This document shows positions 6,763-14,978 of a stretch of 18,135 nucleotides of DNA, one piece after another. The stretch covers positions 1-18,135 of the forward strand of contig CAKOVW010000025.1 of assembly GCA_934122125.1 (NCBI GenBank). Reading direction: 5' to 3'. The stretch comes from an uncultured Clostridia bacterium. GTDB lineage: Bacteria; Bacillota; Clostridia; TANB77; CAG-508. The notes beneath the pieces are model-generated. The model was not told the origin of the DNA and did not search any database. It was given only the letters and a program-made list of their open reading frames with translations. The translations under genes and the position numbers were made by a program. Position 1 is the stretch's first letter, and every line of letters begins with the position of its first letter.

Positions 6763-8262
6763 ATGGAAGAGAAAAATGTAAATAGTCAAGAACCAGAATT
6801 AGATTTAAATCAACTTATGAAAATAAGAAGAGAAAAATTAACTAAATTAGAAGAAGAAGGAAAAGATCCTTTTGAAATTATAAAATTTAATGTAACACAT
6901 AATAGTAAACAAATAAAAGAAAACTTTGAAGAACTAGAGGGAAAAGATGTTACAATAGCTGGTAGAATGATGGCTAAACGTATAATGGGAAAAGCATCTT
7001 TTTGCCATATTCAAGATAATGAAGGCAAAATTCAAAGCTATGTTAGCATAAATGATTTAGGAGAAGAAAGCTATAAACAATTTAAGGAAGATGATATTGG
7101 AGATATTATAGGAATTACAGGTTTTGTATTTAAAACAAAAACAGGTGAAATTTCTATACATGCAAAAGAAGTTACTCTTTTATCAAAATCTTTAAGACCA
7201 TTACCAGAAAAATTCCATGGATTAAAAGATACAGATTTACGTTATCGTCAAAGATCTGTTGATTTAATTATGAACCCAGAGGTAAAAGAAACATTTAAAA
7301 AGAGAACAGCAATTATTAAAGAAATTAGAAAAGTATTAGATGAAAAAGGATTTATGGAAGTGGAAACACCTATATTACAAACAATAGCAGGTGGAGCTTC
7401 TGCAAGACCATTTATTACACATCATAATACACTTGATATTGATATGTATTTAAGAATTGCAACAGAATTATACTTAAAAAGACTTATTATAGGCGGATTT
7501 GATAGAGTATATGAAATAGGTAGAAACTTTAGAAATGAGGGAATGGATATTAAACATAACCCAGAATTTACTTGTATAGAGTTATACCAAGCATATACAG
7601 ACCTAGAGGGCATGATGAACTTAACAGAAGAAATAATTAGAAAATGTGCTAGTAAAGTATGTGGAACAGGAAAAATATCATATCAAGGTGAAGCAATAGA
7701 TTTAGATGTACCTTTTAAAAGAATTACTATGATAGAAGCTATAAAAAATGCTACAGGAGTTGATTTTAATACAATAGAAACAGATGAACAAGCACAAAAG
7801 GCAGCAAAAGAAATAGGCATTGAAATTGACCCAATAAAAACTTCAAGAGGAGATATAATTGCACAAATATTTGACGAAAAAGTTGAAGAAACACTAAGAC
7901 AACCAACTTTCTTATATGAATACCCAGTTGAAAATTCTCCACTTACTAAAAAGTACAAAGATAATCCTAAGATGACACAAAGATTTGAATTATTTATAGG
8001 TGGAAGAGAATTTGCAAATGCTTATTCAGAATTAAATGACCCAATAGACCAATACCAAAGATTTTTAAAACAAGTAGAGGCTAGAGAGGCAGGAGATGAA
8101 GAAGCAAACATGATGGATACAGACTTTATTGAAGCATTAGAATATGGTATGCCTCCAACAGGCGGAATGGGAATGGGAATTGATCGTTTAGTAATGTTAC
8201 TTACAGACTCAGCTTCTATAAGAGATGTACTACTATTCCCAACAATGAAACCATTAGACTAA
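6763..8262 (+). CDS. lysS: Lysyl-tRNA synthetase, class II
   Basis: 499 residues, the family length; ATG with an AAAGGGG site. An N-terminal OB-fold anticodon-binding domain (about 60-145, with VTIAGRMMAKR) precedes a class II catalytic domain: motif 1 around 185-215 (KEIRKVLDEKGFMEVETPIL), motif 2 at about 249-275 (RVYEIGRNFRNEG then HNPEFT) and motif 3 GMGMGIDRLVML near the C-terminus. The GGASARPFITHHN and ATELYLKRL segments that shape the lysine pocket are intact. It charges tRNA-Lys in the cytoplasm. Own promoter at 6698-6726; the M50 protease gene follows after 19 bases, so the two are likely co-transcribed. Confidence 0.97.
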   Translation: MEEKNVNSQEPELDLNQLMKIRREKLTKLEEEGKDPFEIIKFNVTHNSKQIKENFEELEGKDVTIAGRMMAKRIMGKASFCHIQDNEGKIQSYVSINDLGEESYKQFKEDDIGDIIGITGFVFKTKTGEISIHAKEVTLLSKSLRPLPEKFHGLKDTDLRYRQRSVDLIMNPEVKETFKKRTAIIKEIRKVLDEKGFMEVETPILQTIAGGASARPFITHHNTLDIDMYLRIATELYLKRLIIGGFDRVYEIGRNFRNEGMDIKHNPEFTCIELYQAYTDLEGMMNLTEEIIRKCASKVCGTGKISYQGEAIDLDVPFKRITMIEAIKNATGVDFNTIETDEQAQKAAKEIGIEIDPIKTSRGDIIAQIFDEKVEETLRQPTFLYEYPVENSPLTKKYKDNPKMTQRFELFIGGREFANAYSELNDPIDQYQRFLKQVEAREAGDEEANMMDTDFIEALEYGMPPTGGMGMGIDRLVMLLTDSASIRDVLLFPTMKPLD

Positions 8263-8281
8263 TTAAGAAAGGTAAATTTTA

Positions 8282-9010
8282 ATGAATTTTGATACTAGAT
8301 ATTTATATATAATCTTAGGCCTTATTGTTATAATGAACTTATTCAGTGGAAATTTTGATATACTAAGTGTACTCCTTACATTACCAGGAGTACTTGTAGC
8401 AATAACTTTCCACGAATATGCTCATGCATTAGCAGCATATAAACTAGGAGATGATACTCCAAAAATACAAGGAAGACTTAGCTTAAATCCACTAACGCAT
8501 TTAGATCCAATAGCAGTAGTATTATTAGTGTTTACTCATATAGGATGGGGAAAACCAGTAGAAATAAATCCTAATAATTTTGACAGGAAAATATCTGCTA
8601 GGGCAGGAGAAGCAATAGTTGCAGCAGCAGGACCAATAATGAATATCTTACTAGCATTTGTAATTGCAATTATATTTTATGCATTACAAGTATTTGCTAC
8701 AGGTTTTGCAATCGGAACACAAACAGGTATGATTATAATGACAATGCTACAATATGCCGTAATTGTAAATGTGGGATTAGGAGTATTTAATCTAATACCA
8801 TTGCCACCACTTGATGGCTCAAAAATATTGATTGGATTTTTACCATACAATTCAAAAAGATGGTTTGAAGACCATGAAAGAATATTTTATATAATATTCC
8901 TTGTAATTTGGATTACACCAATAGCAAGCCTAATTATTTCTCCAGCAATTGACGCAATAACATCTGGAATAGATAGTTTAGTTAGTGGACTTTTTAGTCT
9001 ATTTATGTGA
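8282..9010 (+). CDS. Site-2 protease family (M50) membrane metalloprotease
   Basis: 242 residues; ATG with an AAGAAAGG site 19 bases after lysS. Zinc ligands are visible: HEYAH at 44-48 within a hydrophobic helix, and NLIPLPPLDG with D178 in a later helix. Other hydrophobic segments at about 8-20, 75-88, 112-138, 148-170 and 200-220 give a compact multi-pass core without a PDZ domain. This is the short bacterial group of site-2-like proteases (YwhC/Rip-like) that cut membrane-embedded substrates such as anti-sigma factors or signal-peptide remnants; the substrate here is unknown. It lies between lysS and tsaD on the same strand. Family call is firm. Confidence 0.9.
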   Translation: MNFDTRYLYIILGLIVIMNLFSGNFDILSVLLTLPGVLVAITFHEYAHALAAYKLGDDTPKIQGRLSLNPLTHLDPIAVVLLVFTHIGWGKPVEINPNNFDRKISARAGEAIVAAAGPIMNILLAFVIAIIFYALQVFATGFAIGTQTGMIIMTMLQYAVIVNVGLGVFNLIPLPPLDGSKILIGFLPYNSKRWFEDHERIFYIIFLVIWITPIASLIISPAIDAITSGIDSLVSGLFSLFM

Positions 9011-9041
9011 TAGTCTTAAGCAATATATGAAAAATTGTAGC

Positions 9042-9058
9042 GGAGCACAGTGTGCTCC
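9042..9058 (+). other. Perfect 17-bp palindrome upstream of tsaD
   Basis: GGAGCAC-AGT-GTGCTCC, a 7-bp GC-rich stem with a 3-base loop (8 bp around one central base), sits between the M50 gene and tsaD, 20 bases before the chosen start. There is no T-run, so it is unlikely to be a terminator. It could be an operator, an mRNA processing or stability hairpin, or a small interspersed repeat. Confidence 0.5.
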
Positions 9059-9078
9059 ATGTTAAAAGGAAATTTAAA

Positions 9079-10068
9079 ATGAAAGATATAATAACTTTAG
9101 GAATTGAATCAAGTTGTGATGAAACTTCTGCTTCTATTGTAAAAAATGGAAGGGAAGTTCTTTCTAATGTAATAAATTCACAAATAAAAATACATGAACA
9201 ATTTGGTGGTGTAGTGCCAGAAATAGCCTCTAGAAATCATATAGAGGCTATTTCAAATGTAGTAAAAGAAGCTATAAATCAAGCTGGTATTACTATGAAT
9301 GATATAGATATAATTGCATGTACATATGGACCTGGTTTAGTAGGAGCTTTATTAGTAGGTGTATCATATGCAAAAGCACTAAGTTATGCACTAAATAAGC
9401 CACTAGTAGGAACAAACCATATACATGGCCATATAGCAGCAAACTATATTACGCACCCAGAACTTGAACCACCATTTTTGTGCTTGGTTATATCTGGTGG
9501 ACATACACACTTAGTACATATAAAAAGCTACTCAGAATTTGAAGTGTTAGGAAGAACTCGAGATGATGCTGTAGGAGAAGCATTTGATAAAGTCGCAAGA
9601 GTAATAGGTTTAGGCTATCCAGGCGGACCAAAAGTAGACAAACTTGCTAAAGATGGAAAGCCTAACATAGAACTTCCAAAAACACATATAGAAAACTTAG
9701 ACTTTAGCTTTAGTGGAATAAAAACAGCAGTTATAAACCTACACCACAAAAATCAGGATGTAAACAAAGCTGACTTATGTAATAGCTTTGAAAAAACTAT
9801 TACAGAGGTGTTAATAGACCATACAATAAGAGCAGCAAAAGAATTAAATATAAATAAAATAGCATTAGCAGGAGGGGTATCTGCAAATTCATATATAAGA
9901 AGTGAATTTTTAAAACTAAAAGATAAAGGATATGAAATATATTATCCAGAACCAATATTATGTACAGATAATGCAGCAATGATAGCATCTGCAGGATATT
10001 ACACATATATGGCAGGAAATACATCAGACCTAAGTTTAAATGCAGTTCCAAATTTAGGCATAAATTAA
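9079..10068 (+). CDS. tsaD: tRNA N6-threonylcarbamoyladenosine (t6A) synthase subunit TsaD
   Basis: 329 residues from ATG 9079, which has AAAAGGA eight bases upstream; the in-frame GTG at 9052 would fall within the palindrome and lacks a binding site. Kae1/TsaD family: GIESSCDETS at 8-17, metal-binding HIHGH (H114 and H118), VISGGHTHLV, GEAFDKVARVIGLGYPGGP, DFSFSGIKTAV, ALAGGVSANS and CTDNAAM near the end. TsaD transfers the threonylcarbamoyl group from TsaC/TsaB-derived TC-AMP onto A37 of ANN-decoding tRNAs, working with TsaB and TsaE, neither of which is in the window. Essential in most bacteria. Probably part of the lysS transcription unit; the phosphoesterase gene follows after 15 bases. 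Confidence 0.96.
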   Translation: MKDIITLGIESSCDETSASIVKNGREVLSNVINSQIKIHEQFGGVVPEIASRNHIEAISNVVKEAINQAGITMNDIDIIACTYGPGLVGALLVGVSYAKALSYALNKPLVGTNHIHGHIAANYITHPELEPPFLCLVISGGHTHLVHIKSYSEFEVLGRTRDDAVGEAFDKVARVIGLGYPGGPKVDKLAKDGKPNIELPKTHIENLDFSFSGIKTAVINLHHKNQDVNKADLCNSFEKTITEVLIDHTIRAAKELNINKIALAGGVSANSYIRSEFLKLKDKGYEIYYPEPILCTDNAAMIASAGYYTYMAGNTSDLSLNAVPNLGIN

Positions 10069-10083
10069 AGAAAGGAAAATTAA

Positions 10084-10779
10084 ATGGCAATATATGTAAT
10101 TGCTGATTTACACCTTTCATTTTCACAAGATAAGCCTATGAGCATATTTGGAGAAAACTGGGAGGGACACAGCGAAAAGATTAAAAATAATTGGATAACT
10201 AAAGTAAAACCAGAGGATACAGTTGTATTGCCGGGCGATTTTTCGTGGGCAATGTATTTACAAGATACATACAAAGATTTTGAATACTTGAATTCATTAC
10301 CAGGAAAAAAGTTGTTATTAAAAGGAAACCATGACTATTGGTGGACAACAGTAACAAATATGAGAAATTTCTTAGAAGAAAACAAATTTAAAAATATTGA
10401 CTTTATATATAACAATAGTTACCTAGTAGAGAATAAAATATTAACAGGAACTAGAGGCTGGAATTTATTAGATACAGAAAATAGTAGCAAAATGATAAAA
10501 AGGGAAAGTATTCGTTTACAATTAGCTATTGAAGACGGAATACAAAAGTATGGAAATGATAAAGAAATAATAGTGTTTATGCACTATCCACCAATATCAC
10601 ATGCAAATAAAAATTCAGAGTTTGTAAAAATACTAAAACAATATAATATAAAAAGATGCTATTATGGGCATTTGCATGGAAAATCACATCAAGATGCAGT
10701 AGAAGGGCTTATTGATGGTATAGATTTTAAACTAATAAGTGCGGATTATTTGAACTTTGATGTAATTAAAGTTACATAA
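10084..10779 (+). CDS. Calcineurin-like metallophosphoesterase
   Basis: 231 residues; ATG with AAAGGAAAA upstream, 15 bases after tsaD. All calcineurin-like metal-binding motifs are present: D8 and H10 (IADLHLS), GDFSW with D52, GNHDYWW with N82/H83, H167 in MHYPP and YGHLHG with H196/H198. The extra WW after GNHD and the GDFSWAM motif fit a predicted phosphohydrolase group common in Firmicutes (COG1768-like). The substrate is unknown; such enzymes hydrolyse phosphomonoesters or diesters. No signal peptide, so cytoplasmic. Last gene before the tig promoter, which begins five bases past its stop; no terminator is visible, so read-through into tig is possible. Confidence 0.88.
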   Translation: MAIYVIADLHLSFSQDKPMSIFGENWEGHSEKIKNNWITKVKPEDTVVLPGDFSWAMYLQDTYKDFEYLNSLPGKKLLLKGNHDYWWTTVTNMRNFLEENKFKNIDFIYNNSYLVENKILTGTRGWNLLDTENSSKMIKRESIRLQLAIEDGIQKYGNDKEIIVFMHYPPISHANKNSEFVKILKQYNIKRCYYGHLHGKSHQDAVEGLIDGIDFKLISADYLNFDVIKVT

Positions 10780-10783
10780 ACAC

Positions 10784-10811
10784 TTGAAATACTTGAAAAG
10801 TGTGGTATAAT
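10784..10811 (+). promoter_or_regulatory. Promoter of tig-clpP-clpX
   Basis: TTGAAA (10784-10789) and TATAAT (10806-10811) with a 16-base spacer, 39 bases before the tig start. No CtsR or CIRCE heat-shock operator is seen. Confidence 0.75.
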
Positions 10812-10850
10812 ATAAAAGCTAATTAATTTTTTTGAAAGGAAGATTATAAA

Positions 10851-12137
10851 ATGAGTGTAAAAGTAGAAAACACAGAAAACAAAAATGAAGTAAAATTAAG
10901 TTTCGTAATAGAAGCAGAAAAATTTGATGAAGCAATGAAAAGAGTATATGCAAAAACAGCAAAATACTTTTCAATTCCAGGCTTTAGAAAAGGTAAAGCA
11001 CCAATGCAAATGGTAGAAAAACAATATGGAACAGAAATATTCCATGAAGACACATTTAACGAATTAGTACCAGAAATTTATGATGCAGCAATTAAAGAAA
11101 ACAATATTCAAGCTGTAAGCCAACCAGATATTGACATTACTCAAATTGGTAAAGGAAAAGACCTTATATTCACAGCAACAGTACAAGTAAAACCAGAAAT
11201 AAAATTAGGAAAATATAAAGGTATAGAATTAGAAAAAATTGAGTATAATGTATCTGATCATGATATAGAACATGAATTAGGACATATGGCTGAACATAAT
11301 GCAAGACTAATTACAGTAGAAGATAGACCAGTAGAAAAAGGTGATATAACAGTTATCGACTTTGAAGGTTCTATTGATGGTGTTCCATTTGAAGGTGGAA
11401 AAGCAGAAAAACATGAATTAGAAATTGGAAGCAACACATTTATTCCAGGTTTTGAAGATCAAATAATTGGAATGAAATTAGATGAAGAAAAAGACATTAC
11501 AGTTACTTTCCCAGAAGACTATTTCTCTAAAGATTTAGCAGGAAAACCAGCTGTATTCAAAGTAAAACTTCATGAAATAAAGAAAAAAGAACTTCCAAAA
11601 ATGGACGACGAATTTGCAAAAGACGTTAGCGAATTTGATACATTAGAAGAATTAAAAAATAGCATCAAAGAAAAAATGCAAAAAGCAAATGAGCAAAAAG
11701 CAGAATATGAAACAGAAGATGCTGCTATAAATGCAGTTTGCAGCAACGTTGAAGTAGATATTCCATCTGGAATGATAGACAGTGAAGTTGCAAATATGAT
11801 GAAAGATGTTGAACAAAGATTACAATATCAAGGCTTAACATTACAACAATACTTTATGCTATCTGGAAAAACAGAAGCACAAGTAAAAGACGAAATGAAA
11901 GAACAAGCTGAAAAAGCTGTTAAATCAAGATTAGTAATAGAAGCTATTATCAAAGAAGAAGACATTAAGCCAGAAGAAAAAGAAGTTGAAGAAAAACTTA
12001 AAGAAATGGCTAAAAACTATGGTAAAACTGAAGAAGAAATGCTTAAAAATGAATATGTAAAAGAATATATTGAAAACAATATGAAATTTGAAAAAGCTAT
12101 TAAGTTCATAGTTGATAATGCAAAATTTAAAAAATAA
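10851..12137 (+). CDS. tig: Trigger factor (ribosome-associated chaperone)
   Basis: 428 residues, the standard length; ATG with AAAGGAAG upstream. The N-terminal ribosome-docking domain has the signature GFRKGKAP (44-51), which contacts ribosomal protein L23. The central FKBP-type prolyl isomerase domain (about 155-245) includes VEKGDITVIDFEGSIDGVPF and FIPGFEDQIIGM. The C-terminal helical arms (about 250-428) are rich in Lys and Glu. It binds nascent chains at the exit tunnel and delays folding. It opens the classic tig-clpP-clpX block that couples folding and degradation. A hairpin with only a weak T-run separates it from clpP. Confidence 0.97.
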   Translation: MSVKVENTENKNEVKLSFVIEAEKFDEAMKRVYAKTAKYFSIPGFRKGKAPMQMVEKQYGTEIFHEDTFNELVPEIYDAAIKENNIQAVSQPDIDITQIGKGKDLIFTATVQVKPEIKLGKYKGIELEKIEYNVSDHDIEHELGHMAEHNARLITVEDRPVEKGDITVIDFEGSIDGVPFEGGKAEKHELEIGSNTFIPGFEDQIIGMKLDEEKDITVTFPEDYFSKDLAGKPAVFKVKLHEIKKKELPKMDDEFAKDVSEFDTLEELKNSIKEKMQKANEQKAEYETEDAAINAVCSNVEVDIPSGMIDSEVANMMKDVEQRLQYQGLTLQQYFMLSGKTEAQVKDEMKEQAEKAVKSRLVIEAIIKEEDIKPEEKEVEEKLKEMAKNYGKTEEEMLKNEYVKEYIENNMKFEKAIKFIVDNAKFKK

Positions 12138-12153
12138 TTATTATCTAGTTTTG

Positions 12154-12178
12154 GCAAAATGCATTTAATGTATTTTGC
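12154..12178 (+). other. Hairpin between tig and clpP
   Basis: Arms GCAAAATGCA and TGTATTTTGC pair over 10 bases (one G-T wobble) around loop TTTAA. The T-run after it is interrupted, so it may be a leaky attenuator or an mRNA-stabilising stem that adjusts clpPX relative to tig. Confidence 0.45.
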
Positions 12179-12215
12179 TTTACTATGAAATCCAAAGAGA
12201 AAGGTTGGTACAAAT

Positions 12216-12821
12216 ATGAAAGAACAAAACAGTTTGGTTCCTTATGTTATTGAACAAACAGCAAAAGGAGAAAGATCATATGATATTTTCTCAAGACTAT
12301 TAAAAGATAGAATTATATTTTTAGGAGAAGATGTTAACCAAACCTCAGCAAGTTTAGTAATCGCACAATTATTATTTCTAGAGTCAGAAGACCCTGATAA
12401 AGAAATTCATTTATATATCAATAGCCCAGGTGGATCTATTACAGATGGAATGGGAATTGTAGATACAATGAATTATATAAAATGTCCAGTTTCAACTATA
12501 TGTATTGGAATGGCTGCAAGTATGGGAGCTGTACTTTTAGCAGCAGGTGAAAAAGGCAAAAGATTTGCAACACCAAATGCAGAAATTTTAATCCATCAAC
12601 CACTAATTGGTGGTGGTGGTTTATCTGGCCAAACAACAGAAATCAAAATCCATGCAGACCATATGGTTAAAACAAGAGAAAAATTAAATAAATTCTTAAG
12701 TGAAAGAACTGGTCAACCATTAGAAGTAATTAACAAAGATACTGAAAGAGATAACTATATGACAGCAGAAGAAGCACTAAAATATGGACTTATTGATGGT
12801 ATTATGGAAAAAAGAGTTTAA
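12216..12821 (+). CDS. clpP: ATP-dependent Clp protease proteolytic subunit ClpP
   Basis: 201 residues. Catalytic triad visible: S102 in GMAASMGA, H127 in LIHQPL and D179 in ERDNYM. The N-terminal axial-loop region and the GGGGLSGQ handle segment are typical. ClpP forms a 14-subunit chamber that degrades proteins fed in by ClpX or ClpC. The ribosome binding site (AGAAAGG, about 10 bases upstream) is somewhat weaker and more distant than in neighbouring genes, but the start is supported by N-terminal similarity to the family (SLVPYVIEQT). clpX follows after 31 bases. Confidence 0.97.
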   Translation: MKEQNSLVPYVIEQTAKGERSYDIFSRLLKDRIIFLGEDVNQTSASLVIAQLLFLESEDPDKEIHLYINSPGGSITDGMGIVDTMNYIKCPVSTICIGMAASMGAVLLAAGEKGKRFATPNAEILIHQPLIGGGGLSGQTTEIKIHADHMVKTREKLNKFLSERTGQPLEVINKDTERDNYMTAEEALKYGLIDGIMEKRV

Positions 12822-12852
12822 TTATATAAAATGGAAAGGAAATTAGCTAAAA

Positions 12853-14163
12853 ATGGCAAACAAAACTAAAGGCGTAAAATGTTCTTTTTGTGGAAAATCA
12901 CAAGAAGCAGTAGGCAGAATTATTGCAGGACCTGGAGTATATATTTGTGATGAATGTATAAAAGTATGCAATAATATTTTAGAAGAAGAAATATATGAAG
13001 ATGCCGAAATTACATATACAACTAAGGTAGGGGACGAATTGCCTAAACCAACTGAAATAAAAGAGGTTTTGGACTCATATGTAATTGGCCAAGATGAAGC
13101 TAAAAAGACACTATCTGTTGCAGTATACAATCACTACAAAAGAATAAATCATCAAGATGAACCAGATGACATAGAACTACAAAAAAGTAATGTTTTATTA
13201 CTTGGACCAACAGGTTGTGGTAAAACTTTATTAGCGCAAACATTAGCAAAAATATTGCAAGTACCTTTTGCAATTGCTGATGCAACAACATTAACAGAAG
13301 CAGGATATGTTGGAGAAGATGTAGAAAACATTTTATTAAAACTTATCCAAGCAGCTGATTATGACATTGAAAAAGCAGAAAAAGGTATTATATATATTGA
13401 TGAAATAGACAAAATTTCAAGAAAATCAGAAAATCCATCAATTACAAGAGATGTTAGTGGAGAGGGAGTACAACAAGCCTTACTAAAAATTGTGGAAGGA
13501 ACAGTTGCATCTGTGCCACCACAAGGCGGTAGAAAACATCCACATCAAGAATTTATACAAATAAATACATCTAATATATTATTTATTTGTGGTGGAGCTT
13601 TTGAAGGACTTGAAAAAATAGTAAAAGATAGAATTGGTCAAAAATCAATAGGATTTGGCGCAAAAATAGAAAGCAACAAAGACATAGACAAATACAAGGT
13701 ATTTGAACAATTACTACCACAAGACTTATTAAAATTTGGTTTAATACCAGAATTTGTAGGTAGATTACCAATTATAGCAACATTGCAAGAACTAGACAGA
13801 GATGCTTTAATTGATATTGTAACAAAACCTAAAAACGCATTAGTAAAACAATATCAAAAACTATTCAAGTTAGATAATGTTGAACTAGAATTTGAAAAAG
13901 AAGCATTAGAGTCAATAGTAGACAAAGCAATAGAAAGAAAAACAGGAGCTAGAGGTTTACGTTCTATTATAGAAGAAATTATGAGAGATATAATGTTTGA
14001 AATTCCTTCTAATCCTAAAATAGAAAAATGTATAATAACCAAAGCAACTGTAGAAAATGGAGAACCTCCAAAGATTATTATAAATAATAACAGAGAGGTG
14101 CCAGAAGTAAAGCCTGTAAAAGCAAAAAGACAAGCAACAACTAATAAAACAGAAACAGCATAA
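12853..14163 (+). CDS. clpX: ATP-dependent Clp protease ATP-binding subunit ClpX
   Basis: 436 residues. The zinc-binding domain has C10, C13, C32 and C35 (CSFC...CDEC). The AAA+ domain has Walker A GPTGCGKT (118-125), Walker B IIYIDEID (179-186), the RKH pore loop (R227-H229 in GGRKHP), the ClpP-docking IGF loop (266-268) and the sensor-2 region GARGLRSI. ClpX unfolds tagged substrates and threads them into ClpP. The C-terminal ~20 residues are a Lys/Pro/Thr-rich tail of low conservation. It ends the operon: a strong terminator begins 22 bases after the stop. AAAGGA lies about 11 bases before the ATG, a slightly long spacing. Confidence 0.98.
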   Translation: MANKTKGVKCSFCGKSQEAVGRIIAGPGVYICDECIKVCNNILEEEIYEDAEITYTTKVGDELPKPTEIKEVLDSYVIGQDEAKKTLSVAVYNHYKRINHQDEPDDIELQKSNVLLLGPTGCGKTLLAQTLAKILQVPFAIADATTLTEAGYVGEDVENILLKLIQAADYDIEKAEKGIIYIDEIDKISRKSENPSITRDVSGEGVQQALLKIVEGTVASVPPQGGRKHPHQEFIQINTSNILFICGGAFEGLEKIVKDRIGQKSIGFGAKIESNKDIDKYKVFEQLLPQDLLKFGLIPEFVGRLPIIATLQELDRDALIDIVTKPKNALVKQYQKLFKLDNVELEFEKEALESIVDKAIERKTGARGLRSIIEEIMRDIMFEIPSNPKIEKCIITKATVENGEPPKIIINNNREVPEVKPVKAKRQATTNKTETA

Positions 14164-14184
14164 AGGAATATAAAATTAAAAAAC

Positions 14185-14218
14185 AAAAAAATGTCAAATA
14201 TTTGTTTGACATTTTTTT
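14185..14218 (+). terminator. Terminator of tig-clpP-clpX
   Basis: An A6 run plus ATGTCAAA (14185-14198) pairs with TTTGACAT plus T6 (14205-14218) around loop TATTTG. Its 3' arm also contains TTGACA, used as the lexA -35 box. Confidence 0.9.
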
Positions 14219-14234
14219 GTTTGTGTGTTATTAT
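14206..14234 (+). promoter_or_regulatory. lexA promoter, overlapping the clpX terminator
   Basis: A consensus -35 TTGACA (14206-14211) lies in the right arm of the terminator; after a 17-base spacer comes the -10 TATTAT (14229-14234). The start of transcription is expected near 14241. Confidence 0.75.
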
Positions 14235-14251
14235 ATAAAAGGATGAAAAAA

Positions 14252-14266
14252 TGGTTATATTAACCA
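14252..14266 (+). promoter_or_regulatory. Candidate operator dyad in the lexA leader
   Basis: TGGTTA-TAT-TAACCA is a perfect inverted repeat about 12-26 bases past the predicted transcription start, a position where a bound repressor would block the lexA promoter. It does not match the Bacillus-type GAAC-N4-GTTC box, so if LexA binds here the recognition sequence differs. Assignment is inference. Confidence 0.45.
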
Positions 14267-14281
14267 ATTAAACAAATAAAT

Positions 14282-14289
14282 AAGGAGTG
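14282..14289 (+). promoter_or_regulatory. Ribosome binding site that sets the lexA TTG start
   Basis: AAGGAGTG lies eight bases before TTG 14298. The ATG at 14290 is out of frame. Confidence 0.8.
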
Positions 14290-14297
14290 ATGTTATT

Positions 14298-14957
14298 TTG
14301 GCTAGAAAAAAAGATCCAATGGCAATAAATAAAAGAGAAAAAGCGATATTAAAATTTATTCAAAAACAAGTAGAAGAGGACGGATATGCACCATCTGTAA
14401 GAGAAATAGGCAAAGCAGTAGGATTAAAATCAACAGCAACAGTACATGGTTACTTAGCAAAATTATCTGAAAAAGGTTATATTAAAAAAGAAGACCAAAA
14501 AGGTAGAACTCTACGTTTACTAAAAGGCGGAGATGGGGAACCAGTTAAAAAACATGAAGATAAAAATTACTACACAGGTAGAGAAATGGTTGAAGTACCT
14601 GTTATTGGTAAAATAACAGCAGGAGAACCAATCTTAGCAGTAGAAAATGTTACAGATACATTTCCTATTCCAATTGACTTTGTTGGAAACAGTGAGAGTT
14701 TTATGCTTACAGTTCGTGGCGAAAGTATGATAGAAGCAGGAATTTTAAATGGAGATTATATTTTAGTTAAAAAACAAAACACAGCAATAAATGGAGAAAT
14801 AGTTGTAGCACTAATTGGAGATGAAGCAACGGTAAAAACATTTTATAAAGAAAAAGACCATATTAGGTTACAACCACAAAATAGTACAATGGATCCAATA
14901 ATTGTACCAACATGTGAAATTTTAGGAAAAGTAGCAGGAGTATTTAGAAAACTATAA
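14298..14957 (+). CDS. lexA: LexA repressor (SOS response)
   Basis: 219 residues from a TTG start. The N-terminal winged helix (about 8-72, with VREIGKAVGLKSTATVHGYL as the recognition region) is followed by a variable linker (73-97). The C-terminal S24-type domain has the cleavage site A108-G109 (GKITAGEP), nucleophile S143 in RGESM and general base K180 in ATVKTF. RecA filaments trigger self-cleavage, which releases SOS genes. Its promoter shares bases with the clpX terminator, and a dyad downstream of the -10 box may be its own operator. The unknown membrane protein gene follows after 21 bases. recN, a common SOS gene, is also in this window but shows no copy of the dyad upstream. Confidence 0.96.
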   Translation: MARKKDPMAINKREKAILKFIQKQVEEDGYAPSVREIGKAVGLKSTATVHGYLAKLSEKGYIKKEDQKGRTLRLLKGGDGEPVKKHEDKNYYTGREMVEVPVIGKITAGEPILAVENVTDTFPIPIDFVGNSESFMLTVRGESMIEAGILNGDYILVKKQNTAINGEIVVALIGDEATVKTFYKEKDHIRLQPQNSTMDPIIVPTCEILGKVAGVFRKL

Positions 14958-14978
14958 AGTAAAGAAAGAGGAGTATAT

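Noticed and set aside
9052..9078. GTG start extending tsaD by nine residues
   Set aside because: It lies in the palindrome, lacks a binding site, and the ATG at 9079 has a good one.
10781..10850. Heat-shock operator (CtsR or CIRCE) before tig
   Set aside because: No GGTCAAA tandem or TTAGCACTC-type inverted repeat is visible.
13854..14267. 137-codon minus-strand frame across the clpX end and lexA leader
   Set aside because: Reads through the terminator and the lexA promoter; composition is antisense-like, with no translation signal.
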